From the NCBI GenBank assembly GCA_934553285.1, contig CAKTFD010000079.1, positions 1-9,927 of the forward strand: DNA of 9,927 nt, in the 5' to 3' direction. Shown one piece after another: positions 1-5,777 of the stretch. Numbering within the stretch: position 1 is the first letter of the stretch; the number at the start of each line of letters is the position of its first letter. The notes beneath the pieces were generated by a model, which worked only from the letters and a program-made list of their open reading frames with translations, was not told the DNA's origin and did no database searches. The position numbers were made by a program, and so were the translations under genes. The DNA comes from an uncultured Faecalibacterium sp. GTDB taxonomy: Bacteria; Bacillota; Clostridia; Oscillospirales; Ruminococcaceae.

Positions 1-56
1 CTTGTGCCGAAGATAGTTCGCTGGAAACGGCGCGTGAAAATAGGTAGTCGCCGACT
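1..56 (+). rRNA. rrf: 5S ribosomal RNA, 3' end (5' part outside window)
   Basis: The first ~56 nt match the 3' half of a bacterial 5S rRNA. A helix IV-like stem pairs GCCG at 6-9 with CGGC at 28-31, with the conserved GGAAA-type segment just before the second arm. It is followed by the typical AATAGGTAG stretch and a 3' strand GTCGCCGAC (47-55) that would close helix I with the missing 5' end. An intrinsic terminator lies about 10 nt downstream, as expected at the end of an rRNA operon. The exact 3' end is uncertain by one or two bases. Identification is from remembered 5S patterns; no covariance model was run. Confidence 0.85.
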
Positions 57-63
57 TGAACAG

Positions 64-94
64 AAAGCTCTGAGAGATTTCTCAGGGCTTTTTT
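64..94 (+). terminator. Intrinsic terminator after 5S rRNA
   Basis: A 10-bp stem (66-75 with 80-89, one G-U pair, GATT loop) is extended by two A-T pairs at its base and followed by six T residues (89-94). It lies directly after the 5S rRNA and would end the rRNA operon transcript before the TraX-like gene. Confidence 0.85.
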
Positions 95-158
95 GTTGCG
101 TTTTGCAGCGGAAAATAGTATCATAAAGGCAGAACCTTATACTTTCTACAGATTTTCC

Positions 159-167
159 TGCTACACT
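159..167 (+). promoter_or_regulatory. Possible extended -10 promoter for the traX-like operon
   Basis: TGCTACACT at 159-167 fits an extended -10 element (TGn plus TACACT) about 27 nt before the start codon at 194. No good -35 hexamer lies 16-18 nt upstream. A second -10-like hexamer, TATACT at 138-143, also lacks a -35. The 5S terminator upstream means the operon needs a promoter between about 95 and 180, but which element is used is uncertain. Confidence 0.3.
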
Positions 168-193
168 GAACGTATAGAGAAAGGAGACTCTGT

Positions 194-1057
194 ATGGATA
201 AACTGACGAAAAAAAGCCTGGACGGTACCCAGCTCAAGACCATTGCCCTGGTGCTGATGGTGCTGGATCACATTCATTATTTCTTTGAATTCACCGGCGG
301 TATCCCGGTGGTGTTCAGTATGCTGGGGCGGCTCAGTGCGCCGCTGTTTCTGTTCTGCACGGTGGAGGGCTTTGCCCATACCCATGACCGCAAGCGGTAT
401 TTTGTCCGCATCTGGGCTATTGGCGCGGCCATGGCGGCCCTGGAATTCTTTATGATCTACACCAAAGCCTTCCGGCGCGGGGATGGCTTCTACCCGCAGA
501 ACGCTATTTTTCAGGACCTGATGCTGCTGTGCATCGTCTGGCAGGGCATCGACTGGCTGCGGGAGAAGAAGCTCGCAAAGGGCATTGCCGCCATTGCCGC
601 CGTTTTGTGCTGGCCGTTTGCGGTAATAGGATTTCTGCTGCTTTTTCCGCAGGTGCAGGAGATGCCCATCGCTTCGACAGTCGTGGCCTTTGTCATCACC
701 AGCCCCCTGCCCATGTGGACAGCCATCACGGATGGCGGCTGGAGTTTTCTGCTGGGCGGTGTGGTGCTGTATGCATTGCGTGGACGGCGCAAAGTGCAGC
801 TGACGGTATGGGCACTGGTGATCTTCCTGTGTGATTTTGCCATGACCTTTGGGATGGCTTGCCGGCAGGAGGGCTTTGTGTGGACCCAGATGTTTACCAG
901 CTACTACGAGTGGTTCGGTGTGCTGGCGGTGCTGCTGATGCTGCTGTACAACGGGCAGCGCGGCAGCGGGCACAAGCAGCTGTTCTACTGGTTCTACCCG
1001 GCCCATGTATACCTGCTGTACGGCGCTTCCTGCCTGCTATATAATGTGTTGAGGTGA
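194..1057 (+). CDS. TraX-family integral membrane protein
   Basis: The 287-residue protein has the family signature in order: D10-G11 then L14-K15-x-I-A and D25-H26 in the first membrane segment; G45-R46-x-S-x-P with an aromatic/hydrophobic run; E58-G59-F60 followed by T63, R66, Y69 and R72; and near the C terminus an FYxFYPAH block (264-271) before the last membrane segment. Hydrophobic stretches suggest eight to ten membrane helices and there is no cleavable signal peptide. In the F plasmid, TraX acetylates the N terminus of pilin. Chromosomal relatives in Firmicutes are common, of unknown substrate, and resemble membrane acyltransferases. The start is supported by AAGGAG at 181-186, 7 nt before ATG. 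The stop codon overlaps the ribosome binding site of the next gene, so it is almost certainly co-transcribed with the response regulator and kinase. Enzymatic activity is inferred from the family only. Confidence 0.85.
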   Translation: MDKLTKKSLDGTQLKTIALVLMVLDHIHYFFEFTGGIPVVFSMLGRLSAPLFLFCTVEGFAHTHDRKRYFVRIWAIGAAMAALEFFMIYTKAFRRGDGFYPQNAIFQDLMLLCIVWQGIDWLREKKLAKGIAAIAAVLCWPFAVIGFLLLFPQVQEMPIASTVVAFVITSPLPMWTAITDGGWSFLLGGVVLYALRGRRKVQLTVWALVIFLCDFAMTFGMACRQEGFVWTQMFTSYYEWFGVLAVLLMLLYNGQRGSGHKQLFYWFYPAHVYLLYGASCLLYNVLR

Positions 1058-1061
1058 TTTT

Positions 1062-1742
1062 GTGGCAAATATTCTGGCGGTGGACGATAATCTGGAGGTC
1101 TGCAAGGTGATCCGCACCGCCTTGGAGCGGGACGGCCATCGTGTGGAAACGCGGCAGGCGGGTGAGGCGCTGACCGAGGAACTCTGCCGCTGGGCGGACT
1201 GCATCCTGCTGGATGTGATGATGCCCGGGGAGGACGGCTTTGCAGTCTGCCGGCGCATCCGCAGCCTGACCGAAGCTCCTATCCTCTTCCTCAGTGCCCG
1301 CACGGATGAGGCGGCTGTGCTGGAGGGGCTGGGCATCGGGGCGGATGACTTTTTGTCCAAGCCCTTCCGGGTGGCAGAGCTGCGGGCGCGGGTGGCGGCA
1401 CATCTGCGGCGGCAGAGCCGCACCCCGGCGCACCGAATGGTGCGGGGCGGTGTGGCGTTTGACCTGTCGGCCAGAAGTGCAGCGGTGGGCGGCACGGTGC
1501 TGCCGCTGACCCGCTCGGAGTATGCCATCTGCGAGTATCTGGCACTGCACGCCGGGCAGACCTTTACCAAGGAGCAGATCTACGAAGCCGTGTTCGGGGT
1601 GGACGGTACCGCAGATGACACCGCCGTGACCCAGCACATCAAAAATATCCGGGCAAAGCTGCGGACTGCAGGCGTGCCGAAGCCGGAAAAGCTGCTCAAT
1701 ACCGTATGGGGCGTGGGATACCGATGGAAAAGCGAAGATTGA
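1062..1742 (+). CDS. OmpR/PhoB-type response regulator
   Basis: This is a 226-residue two-domain regulator. The receiver domain (about 1-118) has the acidic pair D8-D9, phosphoacceptor D51 in DVMMPGEDG, switch residue S78 and invariant K100 followed by P-F. The C-terminal winged-helix DNA-binding domain (about 128-223) contains the LTRSEYAICEYL start, the recognition-helix region with TAVTQHIKNIRAKL, and the closing TVWGVGYRW wing. All catalytic residues are intact, so it should be phosphorylatable and bind DNA in the cytoplasm. The start is GTG at 1062, preceded by GAGGTGA at 1051-1057, which overlaps the traX-like stop codon. The kinase gene overlaps its 3' end. The domain layout and operon style resemble regulators paired with bacitracin/lantibiotic-type sensors, but the target genes are unknown; the traX-like gene is the only candidate within the operon. 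Confidence 0.95.
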   Translation: MANILAVDDNLEVCKVIRTALERDGHRVETRQAGEALTEELCRWADCILLDVMMPGEDGFAVCRRIRSLTEAPILFLSARTDEAAVLEGLGIGADDFLSKPFRVAELRARVAAHLRRQSRTPAHRMVRGGVAFDLSARSAAVGGTVLPLTRSEYAICEYLALHAGQTFTKEQIYEAVFGVDGTADDTAVTQHIKNIRAKLRTAGVPKPEKLLNTVWGVGYRWKSED

Positions 1743-2668
1743 CCTCTCTGCGCAGCGTGCTGCTGCAATATCTGGTGCGCACTGCGCTGGCCTGCCTGCT
1801 GGTCGCGGTGGGGTGGCTGCTGGTGCTGCTGCTTTGGATCCAGAACAGCGGGCTGTTCCTGCCCGCAAACAGCGCGGCGCTGGCCTGCCAGAAAGCGGCG
1901 CAGGATGTTTTGCCGGGCATGACCGCCGCCACCTTTGAGGAAACCCAGCTGGACACGTTGTGCCGGTATGCGCTGTTTGCAGCGCCGGACAGCAGCACCG
2001 TGCTGGCCACCAATATGGATGCCGGGCATCTGCAGCGGGCAATGGAGAACCGGCAGGGGAAAAACCGCTGGCATTTTGGATACACACAGTATTATATGAC
2101 ATCAAAATTGCAGGACGGAAGTATCTGCCTGCTGCAATTTGACTATGCCGTGCCCTACGCCGACCCCACGCTGCGAGGTGTGCTGCCGGATATCCAGGCG
2201 GTGCACTGCATCCTGGGCATTCTGCTGCTGGTGGGAGCGGTGGTGTGGAGCACCCACAGAACCGGACGTTTTCTGACCCGGGAAACCGAAAAGCTGACCG
2301 CTGCCGCGCAGGCGGTAGCCCGGAAGGAGCTGGACAGCGCGGTGTTTTCCGGCGCGAAGGTGCGGGAGTACGAGAGTGCGCTGCAGGCACTGCAGACCAT
2401 GGGCGATGAGCTGACCGGCAGTTTACAAAAGCAGTGGGCCATGGAGCAGCAGCAGCGGGAGCAGATCATACAGCTGTCGCACAAGCTGAAAACGCCACTG
2501 ACCATCATCGAGGGCAACGCGGAGCTGCTGGCGGAGGATGCGCTGACCCCGGAGCAGAAGGCACAGGTGGAGGCTATTTTGCAGGGCGCAGAGCAGACCC
2601 GCACCTACCTTGGCAGGATCCGCGCCGAGGTGCAGACCCCGCTGAAATATAAACGGAGCGTAGAATAA
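1724..2668 (+). CDS. Truncated sensor histidine kinase lacking the ATP-binding domain
   Basis: The protein has 314 residues from ATG 1724. It shows a membrane helix (about 17-39), an extracytoplasmic region (about 40-158), a second membrane helix (about 160-175), a HAMP-like linker and coiled coil (about 178-240), and the HisKA phosphoacceptor segment LSHKLKTPLTIIEGNAELL with H253. It ends about 60 residues after this histidine. There is no N box, DxGxG box or GxG box, and only 11 nt separate the stop codon from the terminator stem, so no ATPase domain can be encoded further on. The residue after the phosphoacceptor His is Lys, where Asp or Glu is usual; Thr at His+4 is kept. Start choice: ATG 1724 follows GTGGGA at 1713-1718 and overlaps the regulator gene by 19 nt. 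An in-frame ATG at 1706 is possible but has no ribosome binding site. It could be a decayed kinase or a phosphatase-only or adaptor protein for the neighbouring regulator. Confidence 0.85.
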   Translation: MEKRRLTSLRSVLLQYLVRTALACLLVAVGWLLVLLLWIQNSGLFLPANSAALACQKAAQDVLPGMTAATFEETQLDTLCRYALFAAPDSSTVLATNMDAGHLQRAMENRQGKNRWHFGYTQYYMTSKLQDGSICLLQFDYAVPYADPTLRGVLPDIQAVHCILGILLLVGAVVWSTHRTGRFLTRETEKLTAAAQAVARKELDSAVFSGAKVREYESALQALQTMGDELTGSLQKQWAMEQQQREQIIQLSHKLKTPLTIIEGNAELLAEDALTPEQKAQVEAILQGAEQTRTYLGRIRAEVQTPLKYKRSVE

Positions 2669-2679
2669 GACCCGGACAA

Positions 2680-2717
2680 AAAGGGCTGTTGCACATCGTC
2701 TGATGCAACAGCCCTTT
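2680..2717. terminator. Bidirectional intrinsic terminator
   Basis: GGGCTGTTGCA at 2683-2693 pairs perfectly with TGCAACAGCCC at 2704-2714 around a 10-nt loop. Flanking AAA/TTT gives up to 14 bp and a U-rich tail in both directions. It separates the + strand kinase gene (stop at 2668) from the - strand hydrolase gene (stop at 2726) and serves both. Confidence 0.92.
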
Positions 2718-2725
2718 ATCTGTTT

Positions 2726-3661
2726 TTACTGTTTGTCCAGCTGCTGATCCAGCCAGGCGGCGATATCCGCAAACACCTGCTGCTTGTTGGTCTCCAGCAG
2801 CAGCTCATGGCGGGCACCGGGGTAGAAGATGCTTTCGATGTGCTGCACACCGGCATCTTTCAGGCTCTGGATGGCGCGGCGCACGCCCTTGCCCTGCTCG
2901 CCCACCGGGTCGGCATCGCCGGAAAGGAACAGCAGCGGCAGGTCCTTGGGCATCTGTGCCAGAAAAGCCGGGTCGTGCAGGCGCAGAATGCCGCTGAACA
3001 TGCTGTAGTAGGCGTTGAGCGTAAAGGTAAAGGTGCAGCGCTCATCGGCCAGATATTTGTCCACCTCGGCCTGGTCCCGGTTGAGCCAGTCGTGGGTGGT
3101 GCGGCCTTCCAGCCCCTTGTTGTAGCCCATAAAGGAAAGGTTGGCCACAAAGCTGCTGCGGTAGTGCCAGCCGTGGATGGCTGCCAGCACCCGGCAGAGG
3201 GTCTTTGCTACCGTGACCAGCGCCTTGGGCTGGAAGCCGGTGCCCATGATGATGGCACCATCCAGCTCCCGGCCATACACGCACAGGTACTGCCGCGCAT
3301 AAAAGGAACCCATGCTGTGCCCCAGCAAAAAGTACGGCACATCCGGATACAGCTCCTTGGTGCGCACGGTCAGGGTATGCAGGTCGGCCAGTACGGCGCG
3401 GTTGCCGTCCGGCTCGGCAAAGTAGCCGTAGTCCTCTTTGGTGCGGATGGAGGCACCGTGGCCCAGGTGGTCGTGCCCGGTAACAAGGATGCCGCGGTCT
3501 GCCAGATATTCCGCCAGGGGTCTGTAGCGGTCGATAAACTCTACCATTCCATGGGACAGCTGCAAAACGGCCCGCACCTGCCCGTCCGGTACGCAGCGGA
3601 ACCCGTGCAGGGTGCGCCCCGGCACGGTGGAAGGAAAGGTAAAATCAATGAACTGGCTCAT
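2726..3661 (-). CDS. Alpha/beta hydrolase, lysophospholipase/monoacylglycerol lipase type
   Basis: This 311-residue serine hydrolase belongs to the Hydrolase_4 group (PldB/monoglyceride lipase-like). The nucleophile elbow is G114-H-S116-M-G118. The oxyanion region is H37-G38-M39, the acid is most likely D251 in SGDADPVG, and the catalytic base is H285 in PGARHELL. The motif TGHDHLGHGAS (61-71) is also typical of the group. Residues 140-220 form a cap. There is no signal peptide or membrane segment, so it should be cytoplasmic and act on ester bonds of monoacyl lipids or similar substrates; the substrate cannot be read from sequence. AAAGGAGGG at 3669-3677, 7 nt before ATG, fixes the start. 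It lies 26 nt downstream of the AbrB-like gene with no promoter or terminator visible between them, so it is probably transcribed from that gene's promoter and ends at the bidirectional terminator at 2680-2717. Confidence 0.9.
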   Translation of the reverse strand: MSQFIDFTFPSTVPGRTLHGFRCVPDGQVRAVLQLSHGMVEFIDRYRPLAEYLADRGILVTGHDHLGHGASIRTKEDYGYFAEPDGNRAVLADLHTLTVRTKELYPDVPYFLLGHSMGSFYARQYLCVYGRELDGAIIMGTGFQPKALVTVAKTLCRVLAAIHGWHYRSSFVANLSFMGYNKGLEGRTTHDWLNRDQAEVDKYLADERCTFTFTLNAYYSMFSGILRLHDPAFLAQMPKDLPLLFLSGDADPVGEQGKGVRRAIQSLKDAGVQHIESIFYPGARHELLLETNKQQVFADIAAWLDQQLDKQ

Positions 3662-3687
3662 GGACAGTCCCTCCTTTATCGCCGGTA

Positions 3688-3939
3688 TTACAGTGCGCCG
3701 ATCTTACGGCGGCAGGCGGAACAGATGCAATAGCTGCCGAACTGGACGGCGTTTTCGTCCACCTCGCCGCAGAAATCGCAGCTGCCTGCGGGGCGGTGTT
3801 TTTTCAGGATGATAGCGTCCCCATCCACAAAGATCTCCAGTTTGGTGTCGGTGTCCAGGCGCATGCTGGTGCGCAGCTCCTTAGGCAGCACGATGCGGCC
3901 GAGCGAGTCGATGCCGCGGACGATGCCTGTGCTCTTCAT
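3688..3939 (-). CDS. AbrB/SpoVT-type transcriptional regulator with C-terminal zinc-finger-like cysteines
   Basis: The 83-residue protein starts with a swapped-hairpin AbrB DNA-binding domain (about 1-50): MKSTGIVRGIDSLGRIVLP, then KELR and the LEIFVDGDAIILKK strand pair. The tail (51-83) carries C54-x-x-C57 and C71-x-C73-x-x-C76, a spacing suited to a small zinc ribbon. AbrB-family proteins are dimeric transition-state or sporulation-associated regulators in Firmicutes. The tail here differs from the GAF domain of SpoVT and may bind metal or sense redox state. The ATG at 3939 follows AAGGAG at 3951-3956 with an 11-nt spacing, slightly long. A strong promoter lies at 4019-4047. It is the first gene of a probable two-gene unit with the hydrolase and may control its own promoter. 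Regulatory targets are unknown. Confidence 0.9.
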   Translation of the reverse strand: MKSTGIVRGIDSLGRIVLPKELRTSMRLDTDTKLEIFVDGDAIILKKHRPAGSCDFCGEVDENAVQFGSYCICSACRRKIGAL

Positions 3940-3957
3940 AGCGTTCCATTCTCCTTC

Positions 3958-3986
3958 ATTATAACCTTCTTAGCAACCACTGACAC
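3958..3986 (-). promoter_or_regulatory. Possible second, proximal promoter of the abrB-like gene
   Basis: On the minus strand, GTGTCA (3981-3986) and a perfect TATAAT (3958-3963) are spaced by 17 nt. Transcription would start at or just past the ribosome binding site (3951-3956), so the transcript would be almost leaderless. It may be a true secondary start or a chance match in the AT-rich leader. Confidence 0.3.
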
Positions 3987-4018
3987 AACAGGAAAATCGT
4001 GCCAGCACTGATACAATT

Positions 4019-4047
4019 AGTATACAAAAAATAACACGGTTCGTCAA
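4019..4047 (-). promoter_or_regulatory. Strong sigma-A-type promoter for the abrB-like/hydrolase unit
   Basis: On the minus strand, -35 TTGACG (4042-4047) and -10 TATACT (4019-4024) are separated by exactly 17 nt. Transcription would start near 4012, giving a leader of about 73 nt before the ATG at 3939. This is the best promoter match in the window. Confidence 0.85.
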
Positions 4048-4107
4048 TGAATGCGGGTCAATTCGACAAAAAACAACCTTTTTTGCGCAATGGTCGCCCC
4101 ACTCGTG

Positions 4108-4149
4108 AAAATGCAATGCCGGGCGGTCCGCAGACCGCCCGGCATTGCA
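4108..4149 (-). terminator. Intrinsic terminator of the antiporter gene
   Basis: A perfect 17-bp GC-rich stem (4112-4128 with 4133-4149) closes a CGCA loop. It is followed on the minus strand by TTTT (4108-4111). It begins 22 nt after the antiporter stop codon and insulates the abrB-like promoter from read-through. Confidence 0.88.
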
Positions 4150-4171
4150 CGATTCAAAATTGTTTTTCCGC

Positions 4172-5467
4172 TCAGCCCAGATCCACGGGGGCTTCGGGCA
4201 GGTTTTCCACGCGGGCGCTGGTGCGGCCCTCGGGGCGGATCTCGCCGGCAGCGGTCAGCGAGATCTTGGTCAGGGTGGGGCCGACCAGCTCGTACACCAG
4301 CACCGAGAACAGCACCACGTTGCGCACCATGTGGCCGTCCGACAGCTCAGCAGCGGTGGCAGCCATACCCAGCGCCACACCGGCCTGCGGCAGCAGGGTG
4401 ATGCCCAGATACTTCTGGATGGCCGGGCTGCAGTTGGTGGCGCGGCAGCTCAGATAAGAGCCGGTGATCTTGCCAAAAGAGCGCGACAGGATGTACACCA
4501 CGCCGATAAGCAGCACCATGGGGTTGGTGAGGATGGTCAGGTCCAGCTCTGCGCCGGACAGCACAAAGAACAGGATGTTGATGGGGGAGACCCAGCGGTC
4601 CAGGCGGTCCATCAGCTCATCCGAGGTGGGGCAGATGTTGCAGAACACGGTGCCGGTCATCATGCACACCAGCAGCAGCGAAAAACCGCAGCGGGTGCCG
4701 CCCAGCTCAAACTCGGTCATGGACAGGCCCACGGTCAGCAGCACAAAGGCTACAGACAGGCTCATACGCTTGGAGCGGGAGTGAAAGTAGACCTCCAGCA
4801 GGTTCAGCAGGTAACCGGCAACGGCACCCAGCGCCAGGGAGAGCGCGATCTCCACCAGCGGCTCCAGCACAACGCTTACGGGGTCGAGGCGGCCCTGCTC
4901 CAAGGCGTTTGCCACGCCGTAGGAGGCGGAGAACAGCACCAGACCCACAGCATCATCGATGGCAACTACCATCAGCAGGAGCTTGGTCAGGGGGCCATCG
5001 GCCTTATACTGCTTGACCACCATCAGGGTGGCGGCAGGGGCGGTGGCGGCAGCGATGGAGCCGAGCGTGATGGCGGAGGGCAGTGAGATGACATCCGGGC
5101 GGATAAAGTGCAGGGCAATAAGGGCGGCATCCACCAGTGCGGTGGTCACCACCGCCTGCGCGATGCCCACGGTCACGGCACGGCGGCCCATATGCTGCAG
5201 CGCGCTGAGCCGGAACTCGTTGCCGATGACAAAGGCGATAAAGCCCAGTGCCACCTGGGTAATGATGCCATAGCCCTCTACGGCGGCAAGGCTGCCAAAG
5301 CCAAAGCCGAAGCGGCTCAGCCCCAGCCGCCCCAGAAAGAAGGGGCCGAGCAGCAGGCCAGTGATCAGGTAGGCGGTAACGGCGGGCAGACGGACGGCCT
5401 TGGCTGCGCGTGACATGAGCAGGCCGGCGATCAAGGCAAGGGACAGACAGATCAACATTTGTTCCAT
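4172..5467 (-). CDS. Cation:proton antiporter, CPA2 (KefB/GerN-like) membrane domain
   Basis: The protein has 431 residues from ATG 5467 and about 12 predicted hydrophobic helices. Family features are the N-terminal RLPAVTAYLITGLLLGP segment (26-42), the unwound-helix motif ATAPAATL (141-148), and the paired aspartates D171-D172 in VAIDDAVGLVLF, which carry ions in CPA2 exchangers. It lacks a C-terminal TrkA-N/RCK regulatory domain and ends in a short hydrophilic tail (about 25 residues), so it should work as a simple Na+/H+ or K+/H+ exchanger in the cytoplasmic membrane. Ion choice cannot be told from sequence. The reading frame stays open upstream to a TTG at 5578, but that lies at the predicted transcription start, and ATG 5467 places the first membrane helix at the N terminus as usual. 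No ribosome binding site sits directly before ATG 5467. The gene has its own promoter and terminator and appears monocistronic. Confidence 0.9.
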   Translation of the reverse strand: MEQMLICLSLALIAGLLMSRAAKAVRLPAVTAYLITGLLLGPFFLGRLGLSRFGFGFGSLAAVEGYGIITQVALGFIAFVIGNEFRLSALQHMGRRAVTVGIAQAVVTTALVDAALIALHFIRPDVISLPSAITLGSIAAATAPAATLMVVKQYKADGPLTKLLLMVVAIDDAVGLVLFSASYGVANALEQGRLDPVSVVLEPLVEIALSLALGAVAGYLLNLLEVYFHSRSKRMSLSVAFVLLTVGLSMTEFELGGTRCGFSLLLVCMMTGTVFCNICPTSDELMDRLDRWVSPINILFFVLSGAELDLTILTNPMVLLIGVVYILSRSFGKITGSYLSCRATNCSPAIQKYLGITLLPQAGVALGMAATAAELSDGHMVRNVVLFSVLVYELVGPTLTKISLTAAGEIRPEGRTSARVENLPEAPVDLG

Positions 5468-5580
5468 AATGTGGTTTGTATTGGGTGCGCAGCCAGAGGC
5501 TGTAGGTCCCGGTTCCTCCTTGTCGGAAAAAGTATCGGCGCCCTGTACGAAATAGGGGTGCAGGGCTGAAATGGGCAAAC
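5468..5580 (-). promoter_or_regulatory. Structured leader of the antiporter mRNA with a distant Shine-Dalgarno sequence
   Basis: The predicted leader (transcript start near 5580) has a perfect AAGGAGG at 5515-5521, but no ATG, GTG or TTG lies within 15 nt after it. The in-frame ATG is 47 nt further on. Between them, CAGCC (5498-5502 on the minus strand) pairs with GGCTG (5490-5494) around a 3-nt loop, and an outer GGG/CCC (5508-5510 with 5483-5485) can extend the stem. Folding could bring the Shine-Dalgarno sequence closer to the ATG. The hairpin is seen in the sequence; its role is a guess. Confidence 0.35.
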
Positions 5581-5586
5581 ACGCCT

Positions 5587-5615
5587 ATTATAGCGGAAGT
5601 GCCGCAAAAAAGCAA
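5587..5615 (-). promoter_or_regulatory. Sigma-A-type promoter of the antiporter gene
   Basis: On the minus strand, -35 TTGCTT (5610-5615) and a perfect -10 TATAAT (5587-5592) are separated by 17 nt. Transcription would begin near 5580, giving a leader of about 113 nt before ATG 5467. Confidence 0.82.
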
Positions 5616-5721
5616 CTACAATGTACGTTTCCTACAGGTTTTTGGGCAAAAAGAGATGGGAGCGTGACAGAACGGCAGGCTTTTTCAGCGGGAGGCAGGC
5701 TTTTGCGCTGCCCCGAAGATG

Positions 5722-5747
5722 AAAAAAGCTCCCCCTTTCGGGGGAGC
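5722..5747 (-). terminator. Intrinsic terminator of the glycosyltransferase gene
   Basis: An 8-bp stem GCTCCCCC/GGGGGAGC (5728-5735 with 5740-5747) with a 4-nt loop is followed on the minus strand by six T residues (5722-5727). It is the 3' half of the repeat element described at 5722-5777. Confidence 0.9.
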
Positions 5748-5777
5748 GGGCATCGCACAGCGATGGCGGAAAGCGGT
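5722..5777 (-). repeat. Two-hairpin intergenic repeat, copy 1
   Basis: This 56-nt element runs from the glycosyltransferase stop codon to a T run. Read on the minus strand it has a 5' segment (5768-5776), a 6-bp hairpin CATCGC/GCGATG (5760-5765 with 5751-5756, 3-nt loop) and a terminator hairpin (5728-5747). It aligns along its whole length with a second copy at 9253-9305. The 5' segment GAAAG (5769-5773, + strand letters) is complementary to the CTTTC (5735-5739) of the terminator loop and arm. Similar elements are, from memory, common between genes in Faecalibacterium-type genomes. Confidence 0.75.

Noticed and set aside
894..2390. Long minus-strand open frame opposite the traX-like gene, regulator and kinase
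   Set aside because: It is rich in Pro/Arg/Ala/Cys without any domain pattern, runs across three well-supported genes, and has no ribosome binding site; open antisense frames are common in GC-rich coding DNA.
2807..3733. 308-codon plus-strand open frame opposite the hydrolase
   Set aside because: No family features; the minus-strand hydrolase has a complete catalytic triad and a ribosome binding site.
4067..4085. CAAAAAA/TTTTTTG hairpin between the antiporter terminator and the abrB-like promoter
   Set aside because: Only A-T pairs plus one G-C pair; it is more likely AT-rich upstream promoter DNA than a functional terminator.
5468..5578. TTG start extending the antiporter by 37 residues
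   Set aside because: It coincides with the predicted transcription start, and the extra residues are polar and not part of the family's first membrane helix.
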